Shown here: positions 1-11,200 of the stretch, in pieces
Numbering within the stretch: the stretch's first letter is position 1
How the letters are laid out: each line of letters starts with the position of its first letter
Assembly (NCBI GenBank): GCA_000310025.1
Contig: FN649728.1
Coordinates: 2,248,125-2,312,124 of the forward strand
Direction of reading: 5' to 3'
Length of the DNA stretch: 64,000 nucleotides
From: Ectocarpus siliculosus
Lineage: Eukaryota; Sar; Phaeophyceae; Ectocarpales; Ectocarpaceae
Notes under the pieces: model-generated
Seen by the model: only the letters and a program-made list of their open reading frames with translations
What the model was told of the DNA's origin: nothing
The model's database searches: none
Made by a program: the position numbers and the translations under genes

Positions 1-314
1 GAAAAAAAGAAAAAGAAAGAAGAATCCCGGGGGGGGGGGGGGGGTTAATAAGCACCTATTCTGTGGAAAACCAGGGGATGCATGGGTGCTGATGTAGATC
101 TGTTTTCTTCACACTCGATACCCTTGGTCCTAGAGATTGTCCAACCGGACCAACGCAGCCCTTTTCTCTTATGGCCCTTTGTGTGGAATCGCGGCAGTCT
201 TACCCCAGAGAGTCGAGCGCGTGTGATGCATGATTTCAAGACGCCCCATATATCATGCCCCCCCCGCGCTTGCGCGCTCGGTTTATATGCCCTCTTTCTG
301 GTGCGGATTCCCAG
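1..314. other. Left edge: purine tract, G16 run, no gene recognised
   Basis: A purine-rich A/G tract (1-24) is followed by CCC and a run of 16 G (29-44). The rest has mixed composition with no exon I can support. It should be intron, or hold a missed upstream exon, of the glutaredoxin-like gene, because the first exon recognised at 315 starts inside a codon (two bases complete a split codon). Confidence 0.5.
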
Positions 315-1628
315 GCGTAACATACGAAGAGGTGGATGGGTCAGATGCGGCCACGCAAGAAGCGAGGAATAACCTCTGGACCGTGAGCGGGCATCGTGGC
401 AAGTACCCGCAGGTGCGAAGAGTAAACGGACAAGCGCGCGGGCCGGCGAGGGGTGTGTGTGGGATCACCCTAGCGAGGATATCAAGCGGCACACACGTGG
501 AACTACGCAAGAGAGGATGGTGTCGTCGCCCTGTCCTAACCCTGCTCCTACCCCCCAACCCAACCCCGCAACCCTTCTACAGTGGGGGGGGCGTCAATAA
601 CGCCGGTTGGTTAGCGCCGGTGGCCCTGTACAGCGCCGGTGAAATTGCTTGACATAGACTGAATCACCCCGAGTCACTATGTACGTTACACTGAATAGCG
701 CCGGTTCCTCTGAATAGCGCCGGTCGATTCGCCGGGGCACATACCGGCGATATGGAGGGGCCCCCCACTGAAATAACAAGCTTAAATATCCCCGCTTGCC
801 GATTTTTTTGTGTCATGCTTATTGCGTCCGTTATTTACCGTGGACTGCCGCGTTGGCGACAACGGTCTCTCGTCCGCCAGGTGTTCATAGAGCGGGATGG
901 CGAGCTCGAGTTCGTTGGCCTGTGGTCGGATGTGGAGAGTCTCAACGAGTGCGAGGCATTGCCCCCAGAGGTAAGACCTTCAAGCGAAACATTGCCGAGG
1001 GATGTAAGTTGGCCTCTCCTCGAAACCAAACCTTATCCGAACGTCGTTTGCCGGTGTTTGAACTAGCATCACGGAGCCGTACTTGGAAGCCCGACGAACG
1101 TTAAAAGTTTCCGGTCCGTTACAAGTAGTGAGGTCGTGTTCTTTCTTTTTCTTGTTTTCATCCCCGAGCGACGAAGTCCGGGTGCGAGACATATCTCCAA
1201 AGAGGCTCTGTGCATCCACATAGCGTGTGCCATGTTTCGAGTGAGTCGACGGCCGGGCGGAGCGAAGCACTAGTTCCACGTCTGCGAGCCCCCCTGACGG
1301 GGGGCGGGGAGGGAGGAGACTGGATGCATGTGTTGCGACATGACGGCATCTCCGTAGAGCGCGTATAATAGTAAAATAGTACATACCATCGTTTTTTCGT
1401 GAAGCTAGATACGCAGCGCACGCAGCACATGAGAGCAAGTCCCTCCTAACCTCTGGCTTGTGTGCGTGTCTGCTGCTGTGTACTCGTTTGGCCTCGTCCG
1501 CGCGAAAGATTCTCGAGGCCAATCCGGAGATCAAGACGTTCAAGGCCGTTTTCGGAGATCTGGTCGTCGAGAAAGGACCCCCTCGTCCCCCCGGGGGCAC
1601 CGCGGGGCAAGAAGTCCCTCAGGGGTAG
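315..1628 (+). CDS. Glutaredoxin/SH3BGR-like thioredoxin-fold protein, 3' part
   Basis: Three exons join in one frame: 315-412, 881-970 and 1509-1628, ending at TAG 1626-1628. They encode about 101 residues. The run EEVDGSDAATQEARNNLW, then SGHRGKYPQVFI, then GELEFVGLWSDVESLNE, is the pattern of SH3BGR/glutaredoxin-like thioredoxin-fold domains: a split Glu-Glu-Val-Asp strand, an Arg-Gly-Lys-Tyr-Pro-Gln turn holding the cis-proline position, and a Phe-Val-Gly strand with a following helix. Acceptors are CAG at 312-314 and 878-880 and AAG at 506-508; donors are GTGCGA and GTAAGA. The N-terminal part, where a CxxC or CxxS motif would sit, is not in view, so redox activity cannot be judged. Family assignment rests on remembered similarity only; the exon chain itself is better supported by phase and codon use. 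It has no obvious link with the flagellar genes to its right. Confidence 0.6.
590..740. repeat. Cluster of GCGCCGGT motifs
   Basis: Within the intron between the first two glutaredoxin-like exons, the core (A/C)GCCGGT recurs at about 601, 613, 632, 698 and 717. The last two copies share TGAATAGCGCCGGT with a 20-bp spacing. Function is unknown. Confidence 0.6.
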
Positions 1629-4066
1629 GCTTTCGAGGCGAGAGGATGATAAACAGAAACAAACCTTGGCTTGAGAGAGCCGAAAAATTCCGCCCGGGTT
1701 GATGCTCTGAGCCACGAGAATTTTCTCGAGAATTTTCTGACTGAGGCCTTGGCTGGTGTATGTGTAGTACCAGTTGTTTCGATAGAGGGAACGAGGTCGC
1801 GCCTTGCTTTGCATTTTGTATTCCGCCGGGGCGTGTAGCTGCTGCTGCTGCTGCTGCGGCGGCGGCGGCGGCTTCCGAGACTGACTGCCCTTTTGTTCAG
1901 GGGAGATGAGATGCACGACGGAAACATCGCAGTACAGCAGTCTTGATGCGCGAGCTCCTGCGCTTCGGGATGAGGTTGTTGCTTGCGTTCTCTGGTGGCG
2001 TTTCCCGAATGCGCGTGGCTCGGGGACATGAATCGTCACTTTTCAGCCTGTCGTGTCACCGGCGCCAGCACAGGAGTAGCAATCTTTGCGGCGTGCTCGT
2101 TGGCGCGCTTTTATGTATTTTATTGTTATTCAATCTAGGATGGCGTTTGGTGTTATAGGTGACACATGTACGTCGAGTACTCTAAGGGAGGCTTGCAAGA
2201 GAACGGCTCTGGCCGTCCGGTGATGACAAAATACCATTGTCACACCCCGCCCGTGTTGCACGCCTCCACGATCTTGTCATACTTTTAGTTTAGGCCCTAT
2301 GAAACTTCATCGTCGTTGTAGTCGTCGTGTCCTCCTCCTCCTTTGTGATGGCGTCTTTTTTATAGCATTCCCCCCCCCCCTGATATTGTAGTCAAAAGCA
2401 CTTTAGCGGGCGGGGCATATTTTACGACGCCATACGGGATACAGGCGGATGTCGTTGTTGGGTGTACGTTGAACCCTCTGCGTGTGTATTGTCCGCATCG
2501 ATTCTGCCCATGAACGGTCACGTATACACCGGGGGCGATTGGGTCAGGGGGAAAGAGGGCCCACGAATAGTGGCATGTCCTTGGAGTGGGGGCGCGGGGC
2601 CGCAACACCATTCTTTTTACGTTTTCATGAAGTTGATTTAGCTCAGGCAAGGGCCCGAGATAACCGGTTCACTTCGTGACTGACCGACCTGAACATCCGA
2701 ACCTGCATGTGCCACACGCTTTGTTTTCTATTTCTTACGGGCCTCGCAGCTGATCTGTTGCCCCCCCCCAACCCTCGAAAGTAAGTTTTGATGCCGAGGA
2801 GTCAAGTAGACGCCCTGTAGTTCCCACGGGAAATTGCCGAAGTTAGGTTGGGGTGTTTTTTTTTCTTCTTTTTTTAATGATAATGTATTTACGGAGCAGC
2901 GCAAATAGTGGGGGGCTATTTTCTTTCGCGTCAACCCGCGAGTTTGGTGGGCCCCTGAAGTCCCAGTTTTGTCGGACGACCCTCGTTTAACCCCCTCCGG
3001 TTTCTCGAAATGGGACTGACTCATGGGATGGGTTTGTTACGGGGGAAAGAGAGAGGGCATCGCGCGTTGCGTGTTGCTTGGTGTGATACGGGGGGGGGAG
3101 AGGAAAACGACGTCAGTAATTGGCGTTTGAATGTTAGTGTTCCACTCCCGGGGTATGCTTGAATGCTGCTGGTGCGCTCTTCATCCTTGTCTCGTTTCCT
3201 TGTTGGTTTGCTCGCCAGTTTAATTTTTATTTTCTCCCTCTTGGTGACGGCTATACTTACCCTGGTGTCAAAAAATATGATTCGGAGACTGACTGACGGT
3301 CGGAGACTGACGGACGGACGACAACGTGGCACGAAAGACGACGGAACAAGGCACAGAACTCGAAAACGTTCTCCACGTACGGTGTGCTGCACAGTAGATG
3401 ATGCGGTTCGCGTCTCTCCCCGCCTGTCCACTTGTCGTGTAGATACTACGGTCATCGACACATCGTTGCGTTCACTGTGTGTGGTCATCCCATCTGTCGC
3501 GGCTGGTCATGAGGGTACCACCAAGGGAGCATCCAACCATCACGTGAAAGATTGCGCGAGGTAAAATTTTCGACGTAGGCGGGCCTATCACGGGGCAGAG
3601 CACTTTCTCGCTAAACGTACGTCGAACTCCCGGTTGTTTGTTTGCGCTTGACGCCGCGCTCTGCACTCTCTCGAACGGGGTCATCGTCGTCGTGCACACA
3701 CATGGTTGTCTCATGAAGCAACCAACACGCGAACATCTCCGACAGGTTTAGCTCGTTTGCCAGATTAGATGGGTGCGTGTTTAGGATCCAAAAGCTCCCC
3801 CTTGTGAATGAGGGACTTGAGCTTGGTCTTATCTGCCTGGGTTGGAGTGTCGCTACAACAGCACAACGTGAGAGCAAAAAACAACAAGATCATGAGGACT
3901 ACCTAGACGCGCAGAGAAAACACCTCTTCACTGTCGCCACCACTGATGCCACAATATGGCTTTCAGACGCGCCATGTACGTTGGCGCGATGACGACATCG
4001 TCATCTAAGACACACGATGCGATACACTGACGAAGGGCTACTACACCTACAGTAGTGGGTCGCTTA
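1629..4066. other. Tail-to-tail intergenic region, no gene recognised
   Basis: About 2.4 kb lie between the stop codons of the glutaredoxin-like gene (plus) and the CYB5D1-like gene (minus). It should contain both 3' UTRs. It holds a GCT/GGC triplet tract (about 1838-1872), C, G and T homopolymers (for example about 2370-2380, 2761-2768, 2858-2866 and 3091-3098) and a short GGAGACTGACTGACGGTC-type tandem at about 3284-3318. Reading frames up to 155-206 codons exist here on both strands, but they have no recognisable domain, lack splice-flanked structure and owe part of their length to the triplet repeat. I do not call them genes. Confidence 0.6.
1838..1872. repeat. GCT/GGC triplet microsatellite
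   Basis: A run of about seven GCT/GCG triplets passes into five GGC triplets, 210 bp downstream of the glutaredoxin-like stop codon. On the minus strand it would read as Pro/Gln runs, but no gene is supported there. Confidence 0.9.
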
Positions 4067-7000
4067 TTATGCGATGGTAAGATCGTCGTTGAAGTAGATG
4101 TGCAGGACCGGCATGTAGCCGTCGTCGTCTATGCCGAGCTTCTCGAAAGCCAGGTCATCGTCCACGATCCCGTTTTCCTCCAGGGTCTGGTCCATCTTCG
4201 CCGGGACGAACTTCTGCAGGTGTAGCAGTATAGTTAATAGCACCCACACTTAGGAACCTCTAGTTTTGGTCGAGGCTGGGGTTCTTGATTCCTAGCGTTA
4301 TGCTATGCGGATGACCACAGTCTACGCGGAAGGATTTAACGTAGAGGTTCTTGACGGAGCTTACAAATGGTGCTCAAGTTCTTAGATCTTGAGTTTGTCG
4401 AGGTTCCATTTCTTAGCTGCCCAAGCTTAACTTGCGGGCGCGTTCTGTAATAATACAGATGATCAAAGAAGAAACGCGTAACGGGCCGCACAGAGGTGTT
4501 TGGGATCCCTTACGAAGAAAAACGAGGCCTCGAGCTCTGGTCAGCGTCCGAAACGGGTGCCGTGTTGACCACTCTGCACAAGTTCTACGCTGTGACTATG
4601 TTCAGTTGTTTTTTCGCGTTCATTGAAGCTAAACAAGAGCCTCATGCGCCGCCGCCAACCGTCGCATTCCAGGCTGGAAGTGAGGAAAAGGGTGAGTGTG
4701 CGGGACCCAACAATGAGAGAGCTCGTTACAACGTACACTAGCGAAAAATAGAAGTCATGGGGCCAGAACGAACCGGCGGCCATACCTCGTCTTGCAGCAC
4801 CTTCCACGTGTAGCTTGCGGCGTGGGCGTTGTACTCCAGATAACGCTCCTGGGCGAATGGGATGCATGAGTTAAACCATGATCAAGGTTTTCAGAGAATT
4901 GCGTTCTTGGAATATTGCGTTCTCTCCCCCCTAATGCTGTTCTTGTGCCAACGAGCTCCTCCTCTGGTGACGGGGGTCGCACATAGCAGGGGCAAGCAAC
5001 GAACACCATAACTGGCAACAACAGGTTGAACGGGGAGCGCGCCAATGACAGATTTGTGTGAAGGCGTTTCCTCGAGTGCCTCAGGTCCGTGCACCGTGGT
5101 TGGTGTACGCGTACATAGCCCATTGCGTGCTTTTAGCGGGTACTGGCTCAATTTTCATGTGTGCAGTACGACTGTTGTTTTGAGAAAGCGGTGTCGAGAA
5201 CATGAACTCGCCAAACCCAGGAAGTATTTTCTATTTCGGAGGATGAAGCTTAACGATGACCCCTTTGTACACACCTGAATGTCCGCAATTGTGTCCTCGC
5301 ACGCCACCAAGAGCTGATCTTCTTGCCTAGACAAAATATTCACCACCCGCAGCGGCCGTGCCTTCCGCGTCAGCTTCTCGATTCGATGAGGCAGGGTCAC
5401 AACAGTGAGCGAATCACAGGTAGTACCCAGGTCGGGTGTATTATGGACGGTTGGTTGAAATAGTGGCGGTGTCAGCAGTAAGCATATATTCTCCGACAAG
5501 ATGGGTGCGGATGGTATAGCAACATGCCGCCCTCCACCGTTTCGGCACGACTTCTCAACTGTGGTGTCAACTGATACGGAGAACTAGATGTAGTTTTGTG
5601 CTGCGAGCGCGTGATGACAGAAAGCGAGCAGTCGCGTGGAAAAGGGTGGCGGCCGCCTGTGTCGTCGCTTGCTTGGTGCAGGCATGAGTAGCAAGGGGTG
5701 ACCACCGTGGAAAAACCATCTCGGTTTTCAGCACACCATGGTCAGTCGGAAGGGCATTTCGGGAAAACGAAATAATTTGGTGGGGTATGCACAGGTATCA
5801 CGCGAGGTGCACACCCAAGGCCCGAAGTGGTGGGCGGTGTACGTCAGGTTCTCTCAAGAGCATCCTGTTCTAGGGATGTCCCCCGGCATGGGTCCGAGGC
5901 TCCACCAACCCTTGCTACATCTTGTCTGCGCTCGGCGCGTGAAGCCTGCTTGGCCGTCTCTTTGAAAACCGTTTGCTGAGAGTCCGACGACGCGGATCAA
6001 AGGTGATGCTTGGGCGGGAGGGAACACTTTCTTCCATATATTATGTCCCGCTTCTCGCCCCTGTAGCCACTCCCTGTAACGCGTAGTGGTTGCAATACAC
6101 GTGGCCTTTGTAGGTAGCCCAAATACGTCTTATTCCCCGCCCTGATCACTGCCGTCGAGACACCCATGCAGTAGCCCTTCTATCGCAAAGCCACCAAGGG
6201 CACAAATGAAGGTGCTCCTGCCCACCTTGCCAACTACTCTCTTCCGATCCCGCCACCATGGAAGGCCGAAGCTGGTGCTCCACTTGGTCGTGGGGAAATT
6301 TGGCGGCACGTGCAAAAACCTGAGTCGAAAACCACCAGAGGATATGCGAACGGGCGCACGAAAAAGACGGCAAACGGGGGCATTCGATACCAGTGCCAAC
6401 CGAAATGCAGCAACATGCACTGAAAGTAGTCTTCGAAGAACTTAACCTGCGCCTTCCGAAGACAACTCTAGGTACACCCGCTGGCGCTCCCTCACGTGTA
6501 GAACATGCTAATGCCGGAGTTACAGCAGTAACCTGTGGGCGAAGACCTCTTCTGCATACTCTTTACATCGCGCTTTCCTATCATGATCTCTACCCTCTTG
6601 CTTTGAAAGTCGATGAATGGGAGAGTAAGTTCACTGTACCCGTGAAACCAACGCAAAGCCAACTGAATGCGATCCTCTGGCCCAACAAGCAAGTGACCGG
6701 ACGAACAAACAAGCAAGTGGCCGGACGAAGATGGACGGCTTGGCCAGTCGATGAAAGCGATGAATCAGTTTGCCACACACATGTCAACACCGTTCGACGA
6801 CACATGTTTCTCCCACAAACAGATTCGTTGTACAATCAGTCAGCTCGTTGGAGGTTGGTGATACAGAGAGCACATCGTTCCCTGACTCACCTCCCCATGG
6901 GTAGATATGGCGTTGTCAGCCCCGTCTGTGGGTCGACGAATGTCCGTGGGTCGCTCGCATTCTCGCACTCCTCCAGCCGCCCGTTGCCGTCGTCACCCTC

Positions 7001-7695
7001 CTTCACTATCTTGGTTGACAACGCCTTGTTGCTCGACTTGTCGCTGCCACCGATCCCCCGTGGTTTTGGCTTCTTGACATCAGGTGGTGGAGGAAGATGG
7101 AACCAATGGGAGACATCAGTCCCCGCGGCTGCGATTAGAGGATCCGCCAGTGGTCCCCTGTTGGCGAGTATCAACTCCGTCAAATCCAATACCTGATGTA
7201 TTGCGTCGTGCGTACAAGATGATAGTTTTATGGTACGTTGTACGGGTTCACCAGGAGGCGTGTGCGGTTTTGTGAGGCAGGCGCAAAGGTGGAGACTCGC
7301 GCACGTGTTCCTACACGTGAGAGGTACAGTAAGACTACATGCAGCAAGACGAGACCGACTGGCCCGGAGTTGAGCGCTGCGGGCGAGTGTATGACGCAAA
7401 ATGTTGTTCGCTTATCTAGCTGTTATACTTGTCTCAACCATGTTGTACCGATCAGCACACCGCTGGTGTGTTGGTCCGTGCGTTCCTGTACGTAGCAACA
7501 GAACACGTTGTCGACTGCACGGTGAGGGTAAGCACTCTGCAGCTTTTCCGCTCTGGTCGTTCAAGGTACCTGCCCAAAAAGCGACAACCAGCAATCCTCC
7601 GCACAGTTGTGTAGTGCCACATCATCCGGAGTATAGAACCGCGCCTTTGGAGAGCTGCTGTCGTCTTGGTCACCAGTTGTAGCGTTGTCAGTCAT
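4067..7695 (-). CDS. CYB5D1: CYB5D1-like cytochrome b5-domain protein, complete, 6 exons
   Basis: Six exons, in coding order 7570-7695, 6891-7192, 6226-6319, 5275-5376, 4786-4848 and 4067-4213, close in frame to 277 codons plus TAA; animal CYB5D1 is about 230 aa. The start ATG (7693-7695) precedes an acidic/serine leader, then FYTPDDVALHNCAEDCW, which is the cytochrome b5-fold opening. LADPLIAAAGTDVSHWF carries the second heme-histidine position, and the classic HPGG loop is absent, as in the family. FLHVPPNFP, PWWRD, a RPLRVVN strand, ERYLEYNAHAASYTWK, DQTLEENGI and the terminal LHIYFNDDLT are CYB5D1 hallmarks in the right order. Exon 2 carries about 45 extra Lys/Pro/Gly/Ser-rich residues between SHWF and the DPQTG element. 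CYB5D1 proteins are reported to be associated with motile cilia in vertebrates and Chlamydomonas; a flagellar role here follows from homology and from its neighbours. All introns are GT-AG. Confidence 0.88.
6684..6730. repeat. 24-bp tandem duplication in CYB5D1-like intron 2
   Basis: AACAAGCAAGTGACCGGACG is repeated 24 bp downstream with one substitution (GTGG for GTGA). It lies in the intron between exons 2 and 3, on the antisense side of the gene. Confidence 0.8.
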
Positions 7696-8091
7696 GTGCC
7701 TGATTCTTTAGCAGCTGTTCTTTATCCGGAGGTGGACGTCTGCGAGCTCTTCCCTGATGAACGGGGTGTAGATTCGCCCAAATTATCGCCACCCGACCCT
7801 GCGACTTTGGCCAACGCTTGTCGTATTTGGGTGTTGCCACGGTCGTATTATCTACGAGAGAACGAAGTAAGCGAAGCAGAGAGAGAACGGGGGGCAGCAG
7901 CAGGCAAAGAAAGTTCTCGAGGAAAAATACCGGTTCGTCGTTCGTCGTGCCGTTTCATGAAATGCGGCGGAACATCGATCTCTGTAGTCTCGCCGCGTTT
8001 CGTAGGCCACTGACGAAACGCTGACACCGGGATAGCAGTTAGTCTCTGGTCCACCGCGGAGACAGTGCTGCACCGTCGTGGGGCAGGAACC
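7696..8091. promoter_or_regulatory. Head-to-head promoter region between CYB5D1-like and EF-hand genes
   Basis: Only 396 bp separate the two divergent start codons (7695 on minus, 8092 on plus), so both 5' UTRs and core promoters must share this stretch. I see no clear TATA box near either start. A GTTGCC at 7833-7838 matches one half of a ciliary RFX X-box, but the right half does not match. AC-poor purine runs (about 7855-7915) lie in the middle. Shared control of two flagellar genes is inference from the spacing. Confidence 0.6.
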
Positions 8092-8223
8092 ATGGCGCTC
8101 ACGCAATCGTCATCTCTGATGGCCCTTGGACTAAGGGGGGATAGACGCATGGTGCGTCACAACTCGGTTCCTTCGCTGGGGTCGAATGTCGTCGAGTTCA
8201 ACTATGGAAGACCTAACTTTACG
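8092..8223 (+). CDS. EF-hand gene exon 1, leader
   Basis: Residues 1-44, starting at the first in-frame ATG after the shared promoter (context AACCATGGC). Composition is Ser/Leu/Arg-rich with no motif. It ends NYGRPNFT before a GTGAGAG donor, phase 0. Confidence 0.75.
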
Positions 8224-11200
8224 GTGAGAGTACTGCATGCACTCCTTCTGCATCAACGGCGACGAGTGCCTCCGATACACATGAACATATTGTCCTTTTT
8301 TTATGCTTTCTCAACTCAAAACTCACGTGCTGTCGAAAAAAGTCAACGTCGTACATTACACGCGTTTTACGTGTTCCACGAACACGCGGCCGACGACGAA
8401 ATCCAAGATGCAAAAGTTGATACTTTTATATGAACAGCAGTAGAGTAGTCTTTAAAGGAGTCATCAGGACGCTGAACGATGGTGCGCATGCTCACACGAA
8501 GTATATCAGAAATACTGCAAAGATGGCGTCACCCAGGCGCTTATATAAGTAAGCTGCTGCTGCTGCACCTGCTATGCTGTCTGTGTAGAACGCCGATGAA
8601 GTGTGGAAGACTACACTACTACTGTGTCTACTGTATGTAAACTACTGCATGATTAAACTTCTCACGCTCTCAGGTTCGCGAACGAAGTGCGTGGTGTAAG
8701 CACACGTTCCCGTAGATGCCTACTCTTCCACACCGTACAGAGTACAGCTGAGATCTACTGCCCTTTGGTTGGTTACCTGCGAAAAATATATTTGGATTTG
8801 GTCTTTACCACGGTATTCTTCAATTGGTTGGGTCTTCCCCGACGTGGCAGAGTGGAGTGTTGGTTGACGTTGATGGATCGTCCAGGATATGATCAAGAGT
8901 TCTAGTCCTCCAGCTACACTCATTCTTTTCCATTATTGGCCTTTTTTCTCTCGCATGCATCTGCTTTTCCGCCATTTTTTTGCTTCCCGCTGTTCTCGTC
9001 TACACGATGCAGAATCATCTCCGCTTCCCAAGACAAGCATTACTGCGTGGTTGCTTGTAGCGTAGATAGATGCAGGTGTGCCTGTTTTCTGTGGTGGGAA
9101 TTACAATAGTCTACTTTTCACAGAAGAAACAGCGTACGCCCCCTATTACGGCGTGCCTTTCGTATGTGAGTGATACGCGGGAGGAAGTCCGAAAAAAATG
9201 GTCTAGACTGCTGTGCGTATATTTAGAAGTATGTTATTTTTTATTTGGATGTTTCCGTTTTTCGTGATTTTCAGTTGTGAGGACGTACAAAAAAAGTAAG
9301 CGCGCTCGGAGGCTCATTATTAACCTTGATTCGTTCCTTTTCAAGCGAGAAAAGAAAACAAACGGAGATTTTTCTTTTGGGCAGGGGTTAGAAGACAAGA
9401 TTCAATTTTGGTTTGGATATTCAGAAGACAAGGCACAAGGAATTTTCACCCGAGGGTTTGTTGCAGTAGTCGCTGGGAAGCTTCAGCGGCGGTTGACCGG
9501 GACTGGACTTCATAGGGGTTGTAGAGGCCCTGAACAAAATATTCATATCGCGCATGTCTGACCCCAACAAACACACCAACGTACTCAACGTATTGCATAA
9601 AGGAAGCTTGAGTACGACGACAATGCATTTTTGTCGTCTGCTATGCAGATCAAGGGTTCCGAGAGCCAGCTGAAGCCCGTGAAGGATAAAGTGCGCGCGG
9701 CGGTGAAGAAGCGAAGACTAAGGTTGGAGGAGTTCTTCCAGCCTTTCGACGTCACTCGCACGAAAAAGGTGAGGGTGTTTCGACCTTGTTCCCAGCTGAC
9801 ACTCCTGGAACGCGATCACAACCATTCGGACATGTCATTGTTTCAATACTGTTGTATTCTTATCCCTTTCCCAGATCATTCGATGTAAGTACTGGATTTG
9901 GGTGAGGCCTCCTGCGCCTGCAGGAGGGCCTCGCCACACGTAACCCTTTGGGCTGGGTGTGCCCAGGCCCAAAGTGTTTGAATTATCAGTAAGTTCATGA
10001 ATAGTGGGCATTGTGTAGTGCGGGTGGGATGGTCTCAAATATACCCCTTCTTCTCTGCTCCGGCGTATTTCGGGAGAGAAAAGGGGGACTAAACTAGGTG
10101 GGGTCATTTTCCAACATCCTTTCTGGAATATCTGACTCTTCCCGTTCCGAAATCTAGATGCATCTCAAATCCGAGATTACCCAGGTATTGTAAGCTTGCT
10201 AGATTTTTTGGATTCGCTTGATTCCAACTTATGCACAACACCGGCCTGAACGGTGTTGGCTAAGAATAAATATGATTTTGAGTTGCAGAGTCCATGCGGG
10301 AGAAATTGACTATTTACTACCTCGGACACCTGCAACACCTTGGTACAGGTTAACGAAACAACGTTCGTCAGGGCCATGAACGCCAGCGGCATCGGGCTCA
10401 CGCAGGAGGAACTGGGACTGCTGATAAACCGTTACAGGCTGCCGGCGGGAAGCGGGTTGATCGACTATCAAAAGTTCTGCGACCAGAGCAATAAGGTTTG
10501 TGAAACCATACAAACCTCAGCCCATACCACCCTCGCAGTTCTGCAAACAACATCGTCCGCCTCCGACAAGCTTATTTAGCAGACATTGTCCTGTGAGCAA
10601 ACCAAGGGGGACTATGGTCCCAACTTCAAGGGATACCACGTCCGTGTGCGTGAATACCAGTTAAGACCAAAAACAACGCTGCGCGTAATGCTTACGTCGT
10701 CTCTTGTATCGATGCATGTGCAGGTTTTTACTTCAAAGCACCTGGAACGCACCCCCGGAAAAACCCTCATACGCAGCCTGCAGAGTACCCAGCCTGCCAT
10801 TCTGGGCGCTGGTAACCCTACCCTGACTCCCACAGAAAAGCTGCGCACGGTGAGCGATAATTTGTTTGCCTGCCGTTGCAAGGGCGACGCGTTTGCGTCC
10901 GCCCACTCTTTGTTGTGCCTCTTTCCCTCGGAGGATATGCTAATCAAGGAGAACGGAATCTTTGGGTTAAGTGTTGGCAGTAAGTTCGTTGTTTCCGCTC
11001 AAGATCGTTTACCTAGCTTCTCAGCAGTCGTGTAAGTGGAGCATACATCTTATCAATATGAAAAGGGGCAAGAGACGAGGCGCGAGAAAGCAACGTAGCA
11101 AAAAAGTGGCAGGGTATCTCAGTTCTGTATTTATTTTGGTGTGACTTGTTTCGGACAGGCGGACATGCTGGAGGAGATGCGGCGCAAAGTTCGCGACGGG

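Noticed and set aside
980-2039. Two minus-strand frames of about 200 codons with Pro/Gln runs
   Set aside because: They overlap the glutaredoxin-like exon on the other strand and are lengthened by the GCT/GGC repeat. No family resemblance was seen.
3163-3564. 133-codon plus-strand frame with a hydrophobic N-terminus
   Set aside because: The hydrophobic stretch comes from a T-rich tract, the remainder is random in composition, and there is no splice or conservation evidence.
6393-7196. 267-codon plus-strand open frame
   Set aside because: It is antisense to CYB5D1-like exon 2, which has a clear conserved product.
7833-7845. RFX X-box in the shared promoter
   Set aside because: Only the left half GTTGCC fits; the right half GGTCGT does not match RGYAAC, and use of RFX in this lineage is doubtful.
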